NCBI RefSeq assembly: GCF_029623755.1
Contig: NZ_CP121106.1
Coordinates: 941,001-1,005,000 of the forward strand
Source: Altererythrobacter sp. CAU 1644
GTDB lineage: Bacteria; Pseudomonadota; Alphaproteobacteria; Sphingomonadales; Sphingomonadaceae
Reading direction: 5' to 3'
DNA: 64,000 nucleotides
Shown here: positions 41,169 through 49,586 of the stretch, piece by piece
Position numbering within the stretch: position 1 is the first letter of the stretch
Layout of the letters: each line of letters opens with the position of its first letter
Notes under the pieces: generated by a model
Told to the model about the DNA's origin: nothing
Seen by the model: the letters and a program-made list of their open reading frames with translations, nothing else
Database searches by the model: none
Translations under genes and position numbers: made by a program

Positions 41169-42743
41169 TCATTCCCATTCGATCGTCCCGGGCGGCTTTG
41201 ACGTGTAGTCATAAACCACGCGGTTGATGCCCTGCACCTCGTTGACGATGCGGGTGGCGACGCCGGTCAGGAAGCCCGCGTCGAATGGATAGACATCCGC
41301 CGTCATGCCGTCGGTGCTCGTCACCGCGCGCAAGCCGCAGACACTGTCATAAGTGCGATAGTCGCCCATGACGCCGACGGTCTTCACCGGAAGCAGCACG
41401 GCAAAGGCCTGCCAGATCGCGTCGTAGAGACCCGCCTTGCGGATCTCGTCGAGATAGATCGCATCGGCCTTGCGCAATATGTCGCAGCGCTCCTTGGTCA
41501 CCTCGCCCGGAATGCGGATCGCAAGGCCGGGTCCGGGGAAAGGGTGGCGGCCGACGAACATGTCGGGCAGGCCCAGCTCGCGGCCCAGTTCGCGCACCTC
41601 GTCCTTGAACAATTCGCGCAAGGGCTCGACCAGCTGCATGTTCATGCGCTCGGGCAGGCCGCCGACATTGTGGTGGCTCTTGATCGTGACGGACGGCCCG
41701 CCGGTGAAACTGACGCTTTCGATCACGTCTGGATAGAGCGTACCCTGCGCGAGGAAGTCCGCACCGCCGATCTTGCGCGCCTCTTCCTCGAACACGTCGA
41801 TGAAGGTCTTGCCGATGAACTTGCGCTTCGCCTCGGGGTCGGTGACGCCTTCGAGGCCGCTCATGAACATCTCTTCGGCGTCCACGACAACCAGAGGGAT
41901 GTTGTAATGGTCGCGGAACATGGTCTCGACCTGCTCGCGTTCATTCAGCCGCAGCAGGCCGTGGTCGACGAAGACGCATGTCAGCTGCTCGCCGATCGCC
42001 TCGTGGATGAGGATCGCCGCGACCGAGCTGTCGACCCCGCCCGACAACCCGCAGATGACCTTTCCGTCACCCACCTGCTCGCGGATTTCGCGCACTTTCG
42101 TTTCGCGATAAGCGGCCATGGTCCAGTCGCCGGCGAGGCCGCAGACATGGCGCACGAAATTGGCGATCAGCTTGCCGCCGTCGGGCGTGTGGACCACCTC
42201 CGGGTGGAACTGCGTGCCGTAGAACTTGCGGCCCTCGTCCGCGATCACCGCGAAGGGAGCTCCATCGGAAATGGCGACGATCTCGAAGCCGGGCGCGAAC
42301 TGGGTGACCTTGTCGCCATGGCTCATCCAGACCTGGTGGCGCTCGCCCTCTTTCCAGAGGCCGTCGAACAGCGCGCAATCCCTCGTCACGGTGAGATAGG
42401 CGCGGCCGAATTCTCCACCTTCGCCGGTTTCGTGACCCGGGCGGACCTCGCCGCCCAGCTGGTGGCTCATCACCTGCTGGCCATAGCAGATGCCGAGGAT
42501 CGGCAGGCCGGCCTCGAACAGCATGTCGGGTGCCCGCGGGCTACCTTCGTCGGGCACGCTGGCGGGCGAGCCGGAGAGGATGATCCCCTTGGGCTTGAGG
42601 CGATGGAACGCCGCTTCAGCCAGGGAAAAGGGTGCGATCTCGCAATAGACCCCGGCCTCGCGCACGCGGCGTGCGATGAGCTGGGTAACCTGGCTGCCGA
42701 AATCGACGATGAGGATGGAATCGGGAAGGTGCGCGTCGTCCAT
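41169..42743 (-). CDS. guaA: GMP synthase (glutamine-hydrolysing)
   Basis: The 524-aa enzyme converts XMP to GMP. The glutaminase domain has Cys in [15 protein letters not shown] and the His/Glu of GTQFHPEV; the ATP pyrophosphatase domain has [17 protein letters not shown]; the C-terminal dimer domain ends GTIEWE. It is the final step of GMP synthesis; guaB is not adjacent. Start ATG 42743 (MDDAHLPDS). Confidence 0.95.
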   Translation of the reverse strand: MDDAHLPDSILIVDFGSQVTQLIARRVREAGVYCEIAPFSLAEAAFHRLKPKGIILSGSPASVPDEGSPRAPDMLFEAGLPILGICYGQQVMSHQLGGEVRPGHETGEGGEFGRAYLTVTRDCALFDGLWKEGERHQVWMSHGDKVTQFAPGFEIVAISDGAPFAVIADEGRKFYGTQFHPEVVHTPDGGKLIANFVRHVCGLAGDWTMAAYRETKVREIREQVGDGKVICGLSGGVDSSVAAILIHEAIGEQLTCVFVDHGLLRLNEREQVETMFRDHYNIPLVVVDAEEMFMSGLEGVTDPEAKRKFIGKTFIDVFEEEARKIGGADFLAQGTLYPDVIESVSFTGGPSVTIKSHHNVGGLPERMNMQLVEPLRELFKDEVRELGRELGLPDMFVGRHPFPGPGLAIRIPGEVTKERCDILRKADAIYLDEIRKAGLYDAIWQAFAVLLPVKTVGVMGDYRTYDSVCGLRAVTSTDGMTADVYPFDAGFLTGVATRIVNEVQGINRVVYDYTSKPPGTIEWE

Positions 42744-42795
42744 GCGCGCGCGTTAGTGTCAGGGCATGAGACTGTCTAGCGAGGAGCGGAAGTTT

Positions 42796-42823
42796 GGCCC
42801 GGGCGAATGCGCTCGCCCGGGCC
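42796..42823 (-). terminator. Strong hairpin downstream of TIR operon
   Basis: GGCCCGGGCGA, a six-base loop, then TCGCCCGGGCC form an 11-bp perfect stem. It lies between the end of the last small gene (42848) and the guaA start. The minus-strand side is followed by AAACTTCC rather than a T-run, so it may be an imperfect intrinsic terminator or a transcript-stabilising end. Confidence 0.5.
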
Positions 42824-42847
42824 GATCAAGTTTCCCTGATTGCTCGA

Positions 42848-43189
42848 TTACCGATCGATAATCTTCGGATCGAAGCTAAGCCGCGCCTGTCTTGTCGTGC
42901 TTGAGAAGTTCAGAGTGTACTTGTGCGTCTTCGGAGGCTTGGATCTGTCGCTGCTGTCGTTCTCATTGTCGTAGACCCTCAACAACCCGTTCGCGACCCG
43001 GGTGACGGTAAAGTCAGCCGGATTGACGATCGTGATCGGGTTTCGCTCATCGAACACCCAGCCGTAGCCGTTGCTGTCGTCAACCAGCGTGAATTCAATA
43101 TTGTTGCTGGCATCAGGCGTCACGTCCTCAGGTGTCGCGGTGACCTTGTTGTTGAAGTCGATCTCGATCAGTACTTGTCCTTCAGGCAT
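42848..43189 (-). CDS. Small DPK(I/V)xR-ended protein B
   Basis: The 113-aa protein is soluble, with likely beta strands. It shares long blocks with its neighbour at 43279: EDVTPDASNNIEFTL, GWVFDERNPITIVNPADF, and the C-terminal FDPKIIDR. There is no signal peptide. It is the last gene of a minus-strand set with the TIR-TPR protein. The DP-E/K-x-x-x-R ending recalls a family I believe is called DP-EP, though I cannot check that. An Ig-like or jelly-roll fold would fit the pattern. Confidence 0.7.
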   Translation of the reverse strand: MPEGQVLIEIDFNNKVTATPEDVTPDASNNIEFTLVDDSNGYGWVFDERNPITIVNPADFTVTRVANGLLRVYDNENDSSDRSKPPKTHKYTLNFSSTTRQARLSFDPKIIDR

Positions 43190-43278
43190 GAGAAGTCCTC
43201 TCCTAGATGGCGTTCATGTCTCTACCCAGGAGATCGCCAATCAACAGGGCATTGAAACTCGATCCGCGATGACTGGGC

Positions 43279-43623
43279 CTAACGGTCCACAATCTTCGGA
43301 TCGATATCCATTTCTTCGCCCGCATTGTTCTTCACGTGTACGGTGTAGTTGTGCTGCGGAACGCGCGACTTGTCGGCGTTGGTGTCGGTGACGGTTAGAA
43401 CTGTGCCCCCGCCATCTGCGGGAGACCAGCTGAAGTCGGCGGGATTGTTGATCGTGATCGGCGGATCCTTGAACACCCACTGCTTGCTGCCTTCGGATTC
43501 CAGGGTCATCACGATGTTGTTGTTTGAATCCGGCGTCACCTCGTCTGGGACATAGGTCTTCTTCTTCTGGTCATCGATCTTGATCGTGACCGCGCCCACT
43601 CCTGTGGTCGTTGCTGTCGTCAT
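43279..43623 (-). CDS. Small DPK(I/V)xR-ended protein A
   Basis: The 114-aa protein (MTTATTTGVGAVTIKIDDQ...) is a paralogue of the downstream gene: DEVTPDSNNNIVMTL, QWVFKDPPITINNPADF, and C-terminal IDPKIVDR. AGGAGAG lies upstream of ATG 43623. It follows the TIR-TPR gene by 76 bases. Conserved spacing of blocks shows a recent duplication. The close pairing with a TIR protein suggests a sensor or effector partner, which is inference. Confidence 0.7.
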   Translation of the reverse strand: MTTATTTGVGAVTIKIDDQKKKTYVPDEVTPDSNNNIVMTLESEGSKQWVFKDPPITINNPADFSWSPADGGGTVLTVTDTNADKSRVPQHNYTVHVKNNAGEEMDIDPKIVDR

Positions 43624-43699
43624 TGCTTCTCTCCTGTCTGGCCCGGACTATCCGATGCCATTGCTACGCGATCCGACAGGGCCGGAATTCCTCGAGCTG

Positions 43700-45751
43700 C
43701 TAGTTTCTCGATCTCCTCGTGATGGCGTCATCGATCGGTGGATCGACACCCAGTTCCTTCAAGCGCTGACGAAGGGTCCGCGCTTGCTCGCGTTCCCCGA
43801 TCCGCTCGGCTGCAACCGCGCGCAGGGCAATTCCCTCGATGCTGACACGTTCGCCCTTGGCTTGCGGCTGACCTAGCGCCCGACGGAATGCCTCGCGGGC
43901 CTCGGAATGCTTGCCCGAGCGTTCGTGAGCAAGCCCATCGATCAGGTCGAGCGCGACGAGCATCCAACGGCTGTCGAGGTCATTCGGGTTCAGCCGCGCG
44001 CGCCATTGTGACGCCATCCGTATGAGGCCATCAGGCGGGCCGGACATGGGATCGCTCAATACTCGGTAGATATCGACCTGCGCCGAGTTCTCGATATTCC
44101 ATTCGTAGTTGTCGGGGTCCTTGCGCTGCAATTCCCTGAGCATCTGTTCCAGTCGGTCATAGAGGCGAGCGGAGAGCGCCGCATCTCTTTCATTCCAGGC
44201 CAGCAAGGCGCGCTCGCGAAGGGCAGGTCGGATCAATTCGCGCGGGAATGTATTGGCGGGATCGGCTGCGATCAGCTTTTCGCCGCCAGCAATGGCATCG
44301 TCGAGGAACTGCCTTGCTTCGGCGTTCTTGCCGCTTTGCATCAGCAGGAACCCCATCGCTGCTTTCGCTGAGACCTGCGCGAAGGCAATATTACTGTTTG
44401 CCGGATCGGCTTGCTCCAGGGGAGCGTAGATTGCGAGCTCGGCGCGTCGCACTTCGGACGACTCCTTGATCCGTCCCAGGTTGAGGAGTGTGGTCGAAAC
44501 CCACGAATGACTTTCGCCCAGTTCGACCTGGCGCGAAACAGGGCGACCTTCAGCTTGTGAAACCTTGTCGACCGCGACCAAGCTTCGCTCGAAATAATCA
44601 AGCGCGCTGCTCAGCTTGCCTTCCTCGAAATCCATCGTGCCGAGGTTGCTCAGCGAATAGGACTCCTCCATTTGCCACTCGAGGTTGGAGCGATCCATCG
44701 CCGCGAGCCGCGTCGAGATGTCGGCATAGGCCTCCATCGCCTCGCGTGCTTCACCCATCTTGCCGTGCTGCCAGGCAATATAGCCAACCCAGAACAGGCT
44801 CTGCCCGTGGTTGTACATGCGTACGGGGTCGTCAGGCCGGCGCGCCAGCAGTTCCGCGGTGGTGCGCGCTGCCTGTTCGAAGGCGGGCAGTGCCTCCTGG
44901 TTGTTGCCGCGTAGGTTCTGCACTTCTGCCACGAGTTGCACGGCACGCACCCGCCGTCCCAATTCGGTGGCCGACAAATCCTCGAGCTTCTGCCGCGTAT
45001 AATAGGCCATCGCGCGCTTGCCGACCCCGTCGAGCACCTCGAGCCGCCCGACCGGCTCGAGCTGCTCGCGCAGGTCGGTCAGCATGTATTCGATCAGTCC
45101 GTCGGCTTCGGCTCGCTGCTCGCGTGCCTCGTTGCGCTGGTCGATCGCGTAGAGCGCCAGCCCCGAGGTCCCGACCATGCCTACCAGCGAGGCCGCCGCG
45201 ACCGCCGCCATGCGGCGCTGCCGCCGCGCGGCGTCGCGCTGCACCAGCGTGTCGAGATCGACCCCGGCGAGCCCGGCTACCAGCTTGAGCTTGGCGAGTT
45301 TCTTGCCATCAGCCTCGGGCCTGAGGTCGGCGGCAATCGGCTCGGCCTCGCGATCGGTCGGTTCGCCATTCTCGTAATGGACCAGCAGTGGCGCGGGGAA
45401 GTTGGCGGGCGGTTCGCCGGCGACGATCACCGGGAAGACATTGCGGTCGCCGTTGAGGCGCTTGTAGGCGTCGACCTCCTTGGCGATCCAGGGCGAGTTC
45501 GCCGAATCCGGGGAACACAGCACGATCAGCGCATCGCTGTGTTCGATCGCTTTGTCGATCGCCTCCCCCAGGCTGTCCGCGGCGGGCAATTCTTCGCGGT
45601 CCTTGAAGATCGGATGCAGCCGTTCGGGCGGCTCGGCGCCGTTTTTGCCTTTAGGGAAACGATAGGTTTCGAGCGCGCGGTGGAGCCAGCTCGCAATCGC
45701 CTTGTCGCGATGCGAATAGCTGATGAATGCCTTGTACTGACGATCGGCCAA
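43700..45751 (-). CDS. Membrane TIR-TPR protein
   Basis: The 683-aa protein has an N-terminal TIR domain (residues about 1-110: KAFISYSHRDKAIASWLHRALETYR, with IVLCSPDSANSPWIAKEVDAYKR holding Trp88 and the putative NADase Glu92). This is followed by a basic segment, one transmembrane helix (about 181-203), and many TPR-like helices (220-660). Start is TTG 45751, with GGGGAG six bases upstream. TIR domains can cleave NAD+ in bacterial defence or scaffold signalling. The following genes A and B look co-transcribed. Catalysis here is inferred only from the conserved Glu. Confidence 0.85.
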   Translation of the reverse strand: MADRQYKAFISYSHRDKAIASWLHRALETYRFPKGKNGAEPPERLHPIFKDREELPAADSLGEAIDKAIEHSDALIVLCSPDSANSPWIAKEVDAYKRLNGDRNVFPVIVAGEPPANFPAPLLVHYENGEPTDREAEPIAADLRPEADGKKLAKLKLVAGLAGVDLDTLVQRDAARRQRRMAAVAAASLVGMVGTSGLALYAIDQRNEAREQRAEADGLIEYMLTDLREQLEPVGRLEVLDGVGKRAMAYYTRQKLEDLSATELGRRVRAVQLVAEVQNLRGNNQEALPAFEQAARTTAELLARRPDDPVRMYNHGQSLFWVGYIAWQHGKMGEAREAMEAYADISTRLAAMDRSNLEWQMEESYSLSNLGTMDFEEGKLSSALDYFERSLVAVDKVSQAEGRPVSRQVELGESHSWVSTTLLNLGRIKESSEVRRAELAIYAPLEQADPANSNIAFAQVSAKAAMGFLLMQSGKNAEARQFLDDAIAGGEKLIAADPANTFPRELIRPALRERALLAWNERDAALSARLYDRLEQMLRELQRKDPDNYEWNIENSAQVDIYRVLSDPMSGPPDGLIRMASQWRARLNPNDLDSRWMLVALDLIDGLAHERSGKHSEAREAFRRALGQPQAKGERVSIEGIALRAVAAERIGEREQARTLRQRLKELGVDPPIDDAITRRSRN

Positions 45752-45878
45752 TTAGTGCTCCCCACCCGAAAGCGACTCGGCCACCCGTTTTGTTTTGCGT
45801 ATTGTGAGCGTTATCTGTGCGAGATGCAATTTCTGCGAGCAAGGTCAGTGCATTACGCCCTCACTCGGTCGGTCATTG

Positions 45879-45895
45879 GTTGCAAATCTTGCAAC
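45879..45895. promoter_or_regulatory. Perfect inverted repeat GTTGCAA-ATC-TTGCAAC
   Basis: A 7-3-7 perfect palindrome lies in the intergenic region between the TIR gene and the first microprotein, about 130 bases from each start. It could be an operator for one or both. Confidence 0.4.
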
Positions 45896-46008
45896 AACGG
45901 CTGATCTTTTCGCATTTGAGTTGGATGGGGTCGAACACTATCTCCCACTCATCGCCTGAAGACGAGGTTTCCTCTCCCACCTCGCCGGGCGTGTACAGGA
46001 GAAGTGAG

Positions 46009-46089
46009 ATGCGTGTAGCAGTTCACGTCCTGGCCTTTCTTGCCGCGACCGCGTTCAGCGGTCTCAGCCTCGGACATATTCTCGTCTGA
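46009..46089 (+). CDS. 26-aa hydrophobic microprotein (GHILV end)
   Basis: ATG 46009 has AGGAG (45997-46001) at seven bases. The 26-residue peptide starts MRVAVHVLAFLAATAF and ends GLSLGHILV, a single membrane helix. A second peptide at 46281 has the same ending pattern. Conserved C-terminal ...S..(L)xLGHxLV with a good ribosome site supports a real gene, although it is very short. Function unknown. Confidence 0.5.
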   Translation: MRVAVHVLAFLAATAFSGLSLGHILV

Positions 46090-46248
46090 GGTCATCCCCC
46101 CGGCAAGGCGCATAGGCAGCGAAAGAGACGCGGCCGCCACCAGTCCTCCCCCCCAACCCCGGCGGCTGCGTCTCGATCGCAAAGGCCAACTCCTGCCGTT
46201 TGCGGCCAGTCTCGATCGCCGTGTAACTTTCGAAAAGTATCTGGCGAA

Positions 46249-46273
46249 CTTTCGTGCGTAACCACGAAAGGAG
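46249..46273 (+). promoter_or_regulatory. Hairpin that encloses the Shine-Dalgarno
   Basis: CTTTCGTG (46249-46256), a six-base loop and CACGAAAG (46263-46270) form a perfect 8-bp stem. The right arm runs into the ribosome site AAAGGAG (46267-46273) of the microprotein at 46281. Translation would be reduced when the stem forms, as in RNA thermosensors or peptide- and ligand-controlled leaders. Confidence 0.5.
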
Positions 46274-46280
46274 ATAAGCC

Positions 46281-46364
46281 ATGACTGACTTCGCGAACCG
46301 CTTTGCCGCGCTGATCATCGCTACCGGGCTCAGCACCATGCTGTTGGGCCATACGCTCGTCTAA
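46281..46364 (+). CDS. 27-aa hydrophobic microprotein (GHTLV end)
   Basis: ATG 46281 follows AAAGGAG by seven bases. The 27 residues start MTDFANRFAALIIATG and end STMLLGHTLV: one membrane helix and the same C-terminal pattern as the microprotein at 46009. Its stop overlaps the convergent ligase's stop by three bases. A hairpin covers its ribosome site. The pair looks like a small membrane-peptide family; function unknown. Confidence 0.55.
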   Translation: MTDFANRFAALIIATGLSTMLLGHTLV

Positions 46365-47899
46365 CCGGCGAATTCGCGCCGCGCGGCCTCCTCGCGCAGC
46401 TCGCTCTTGAGCAGCTTGCCGATATGGCTGCGCGGCATTTCCTCGATCGCATAGAGCCCGGCGAGACGCTGGGTCTTGCCGAGGCGGGAGTTGACTGCCG
46501 CGCAGATCGCCTCGCAGTCGCGCGCGCCATCCCCCAGCGTCACGAAACCAACCGGCGTCTCTCCCCAGCGCTGCGAGGGCATGCCCACCACCGCTGCCTC
46601 CAGCACATCCTCCTCCTTCTCCAGTTCGGCCTCGAGGTCGGACGGGAAGATGTTGAAGCCGCCCGAGATGATCATGTCCTTGGAGCGGCCGACCAATTCG
46701 ACGAAACCTTCGGCATCGACGCGGCCGATATCGCCCATGCGCTGCCACACCTCACCGGTCGCAGGATCGGTCCAGTAGCCTTCGCGGGTTTTCTCGGGCT
46801 GGTTCTTGTAGCCGCTCATCATGGTCTGTGACCTGCCGACCAGATTGCCGGCAACGCCCGGAGGTACTTCGCGATCCTCGTCATCGAGCACCTTGAGTTC
46901 GCTCCCCGGCGCGGGACGACCGACCGTGTGCAGCTTGTCCGGAAACTCATGGGCCGCGAGCAGGCACACTACGCCGCCTTCGGTCATGGAATAGATCTCG
47001 ATCAGCGCGCCCGGCATCCGGCGAAGTACCTCACCCTTGAGCGAGGCGGAGAATGGCGCGCTGGTGCAATATTTGAGCGCCAGTGCCGACAGGTCATGCT
47101 CGTCGAAACCGGGGTGTTCCATCAGCCGCTGGTACTGCACCGGGACCAGCATGGTGACAGTGGTTCGGTCGCTCTCCGCATGCGCCAGCCAGCGTGCGCA
47201 ATCGAACTTGCCCATGATCCGCAGCGTCCCGCCCGCCAACATTGCGGCGAGGAAGGCCACCATGGTGGTGTTCGAATAGAGGGGGGTGGAGGAGAGCGAG
47301 CGTACCTCCAGCCCCGCGGCGAGATAGCTCGTTGCCGTCGGCGCAAACTGGCGCCAGCGCATCTGGTGCGAATGGACGATGCCCTTGGGAATCCCCGTCG
47401 TGCCGGAAGAATAGATGATGTTGAACGGATCGCCCGGCCGGGGATCGAACGGCGGCGCGGTGGTTCCTTCCGGCGCCATCCAACGGTCGAGATCCTCCAG
47501 CGCGATGTGATCAAGCCCGGGCATGAATTCCGCGCCCAGATCGGCGCGCTTGGCCGCGTCAATGAACAGGTGTCGCGCACCGCTGTCGCCCGCCATGCCT
47601 TCGAGCTGGTCGCGACTGGCACTGGTGGTCAGCGGCGCCGCAACCCCGCCGGCGCGGACCGCGGCAAGGAACACCAGCGCATAGTTAATGCAGCTCGTCC
47701 CGAGGATCGCGACCGATTGCCCACGCTCCAAGCCGGTTTCGACCAGTTGCGCGGCAATGCGCTCCATCCGGTCATCCAGTTCCGCCCAGGTGATCTCGCC
47801 GTCTTCGTCGCGCAGCGCGGGCTTCCCCGGCTGAGACGCCGCCCAATCGGACAGGGCCGCAGAGAACGATCCGAATTCGGCCTGCAAGGTTTCGATCAT
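46361..47899 (-). CDS. Acyl-CoA synthetase-type AMP-dependent ligase
   Basis: The 512-aa protein has the ANL-superfamily signatures: IIYSSGTTGIPKGIVHSH (P-loop), IYSMTEGG and GYWTDPATGEVWQRMGDIGRVDAEGFVELVGRSKDMIISGGFNIFPSDLE (hinge) and C-terminal SHIGKLLKSELRE (Lys). It activates a carboxylate as acyl-AMP, then acyl-CoA; substrate unknown. ATG 47899 was preferred to a TTG at 47920. It follows the MarR gene by 27 bases on the same strand. Confidence 0.85.
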   Translation of the reverse strand: MIETLQAEFGSFSAALSDWAASQPGKPALRDEDGEITWAELDDRMERIAAQLVETGLERGQSVAILGTSCINYALVFLAAVRAGGVAAPLTTSASRDQLEGMAGDSGARHLFIDAAKRADLGAEFMPGLDHIALEDLDRWMAPEGTTAPPFDPRPGDPFNIIYSSGTTGIPKGIVHSHQMRWRQFAPTATSYLAAGLEVRSLSSTPLYSNTTMVAFLAAMLAGGTLRIMGKFDCARWLAHAESDRTTVTMLVPVQYQRLMEHPGFDEHDLSALALKYCTSAPFSASLKGEVLRRMPGALIEIYSMTEGGVVCLLAAHEFPDKLHTVGRPAPGSELKVLDDEDREVPPGVAGNLVGRSQTMMSGYKNQPEKTREGYWTDPATGEVWQRMGDIGRVDAEGFVELVGRSKDMIISGGFNIFPSDLEAELEKEEDVLEAAVVGMPSQRWGETPVGFVTLGDGARDCEAICAAVNSRLGKTQRLAGLYAIEEMPRSHIGKLLKSELREEAARREFAG

Positions 47900-47926
47900 C
47901 GGCAAATTCTTCCCTCGCAACGCGAA

Positions 47927-48373
47927 TCAGTTGCGCATCTCGTCGAGTATTTCGCGCAGCCGCGTCAAGCGCGGCAGCAGATCGTCGAGCAGTTCCTGCG
48001 GCACCTGCGCCTGCATATCGCTTAGCGGCTGGGCAAGTCGCGCGACGCATTCCTCGCGCATGGCGCGCCCCGCTTCGGTGATGGCTACTCGCTTGCCGCG
48101 ACCGTCCTCCGGATCGGGCGAGATCGATACCAGTCCCGCCCGCTCGAGCCGGGCGAGGGTGTTGCTCATGGTCGGTCGGCTGACCTGGAATGCGCTGGCG
48201 AGCTTCGCAGGCGTGCTGAATTCCTGTTTCAAACGCACGAAGTGATTGAGGATCCCGAATTGTGCCATGGTCATGCTGCGGGGCAGCACCTGCGTCATCG
48301 CGTGCGCGGCGAGTTGGTCGATGATCCCGATTTCATTCAGCACTCGAAAGGCGAGCGGGTCTTGCGAACTCAT
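47927..48373 (-). CDS. MarR-family regulator
   Basis: The 148-aa protein has the winged-helix MarR core (QFGILNHFVRLKQEFSTPAKLASAFQVSRPTMSNTLARLERAGLVSISPDPEDGRGKRVAITEAG) and dimer helices. It is between an Acg-like nitroreductase (ATGA overlap) and the acyl-CoA ligase. MarR operons of this kind are usually induced by phenolic or acyl ligands. A TTAGCTATCTAA dyad upstream of the first gene (49529) is its likely site. Confidence 0.85.
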   Translation of the reverse strand: MSSQDPLAFRVLNEIGIIDQLAAHAMTQVLPRSMTMAQFGILNHFVRLKQEFSTPAKLASAFQVSRPTMSNTLARLERAGLVSISPDPEDGRGKRVAITEAGRAMREECVARLAQPLSDMQAQVPQELLDDLLPRLTRLREILDEMRN

Positions 48374-49503
48374 ACGATATGCGTCTCCACCGGCCAGCGG
48401 GGTGACGGGCCGACCTCCGGTCCGTAGCCGATCCGCGCGAGCATCTGAACCCGCTCGTGGCCCGCAGTGCCCAGTAGTTCGTGGACGCGCGCAAACATCG
48501 GAGCGACCTCGGCGAATTCCTGCAAAGTCTGGCTCATTGGATGCATCGCCATGCCGGCTGCGGTCGCGTGAAGGTTGGCGCGGACATATTGCCGCCCTGC
48601 CTCAAGCTGGTCGGCGCGGGAGTTGCCCGGGGTCGCGATCCATATGAGCGCCGGGATCGAACCATAGGTGGCGCGGGTCATCTCCAGCCCCTGACGGTAG
48701 GCATCGCTCTCCATATCGGCGAGCGTTGCGCGATCCACCAGGCCGAACAGCTTGCCGGCCTCGATAATCGGTCCATCGAGATCGATCCCGTCCGGATTGG
48801 CATCGATCTCCTCGTGCCCGATGCGCATGAGTTCGACGCTTTCCATATAGGCGGGGCGCGTGGTGATCTCCGCCTCGATCCCGGCGACGATCTGCTCGCG
48901 CAACATTGCGAGCCGGGCCGGATCCACGGTGCCCGTTCCTCCGTCGCGGATCACGGCGGCGAGATCTTGCGCGCTCACCTTGCGCGAAAGGTCATACTCC
49001 TCCTTGTTCGACCGGCGCCGCGTGATCTGCGCGAACAGCGGATCGCGCGAAACCGCGGGATCGGCGATGAAGCGCAGGCGAGCAACCGGACGCGCGTCGA
49101 GCGAGCGAGCATCTTCGCCCTCGGGAAAGGCTTCGATCTCCAGCGCCACCCCGCGTTCGGCGGCAGCAATCCTTGCCAGCTCGAGGAAGGTTCCGAAGCC
49201 GATCGTGATCTGGCGATCGAAGGGGTCGGTTACCGGCAGCCGCCGTTCGAGATCGCACGAGACGATGGCTTCGTCCGCGCCGACGAGCTCGATTACCCAG
49301 GGCTGGCGATTGTGCGGGTTGGGCGCGAGAATGGCGTGCCGAAAGGCATCGAGCCGCACATCGGCTGGCGGCGACGGATCGAGCTCCCACGGCATGTAGG
49401 CTGTCTGCGGTGTCCGTGTGACACGCCAGACGCCGCCGGTCGCCACCAATGCCGCGCCGCCCAGCCCAGCGGCGAGAACTCGTCTGCGGGAAATTCCTGC
49501 CAT
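48370..49503 (-). CDS. Acg-like nitroreductase, Tat-exported
   Basis: The 377-aa protein begins MAGISRRRVLAAGLGGAALVATGG, a twin-arginine signal, then a nitroreductase-like Acg fold: HAILAPNPHNRQPWVIEL, DPFDRQITIGFGTFLELARIAAAERG, ITRRRSNKEEYD, and a C-terminal MAMHPMSQTLQEFAEV. Acg-type proteins bind FMN. ATG 49503 has GGAGG nine bases upstream; a TTG two codons earlier is possible. Its stop overlaps the MarR start in ATGA. Confidence 0.8.
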   Translation of the reverse strand: MAGISRRRVLAAGLGGAALVATGGVWRVTRTPQTAYMPWELDPSPPADVRLDAFRHAILAPNPHNRQPWVIELVGADEAIVSCDLERRLPVTDPFDRQITIGFGTFLELARIAAAERGVALEIEAFPEGEDARSLDARPVARLRFIADPAVSRDPLFAQITRRRSNKEEYDLSRKVSAQDLAAVIRDGGTGTVDPARLAMLREQIVAGIEAEITTRPAYMESVELMRIGHEEIDANPDGIDLDGPIIEAGKLFGLVDRATLADMESDAYRQGLEMTRATYGSIPALIWIATPGNSRADQLEAGRQYVRANLHATAAGMAMHPMSQTLQEFAEVAPMFARVHELLGTAGHERVQMLARIGYGPEVGPSPRWPVETHIV

Positions 49504-49528
49504 CGCCAATCGCCTCCACCGTATTTGA

Positions 49529-49540
49529 TTAGCTATCTAA
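49529..49540. promoter_or_regulatory. MarR-operator candidate TTAG-CTAT-CTAA
   Basis: TTAGCTATCTAA (arms TTAG and CTAA) sits 25 bases upstream of the Acg gene start. It lies inside a wider CCGTAT...ATACGG inverted repeat (49519-49550). MarR operators are often A/T-rich dyads of this size. Confidence 0.45.
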
Positions 49541-49586
49541 CTATATACGGTCAGAAAGGCAAGCGCCCCAACCGCCTACGGCATTC

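Noticed and set aside
42796..42823. Hairpin as guaA promoter element
   Set aside because: It sits upstream of guaA, but is better explained as the end of the preceding small-gene transcript; nothing suggests a riboswitch for guanine.
43279..43623. Small DPK proteins as toxin-antitoxin
   Set aside because: Both proteins are similar to each other rather than a toxin and its antitoxin; no DNA-binding or nuclease motif is visible.
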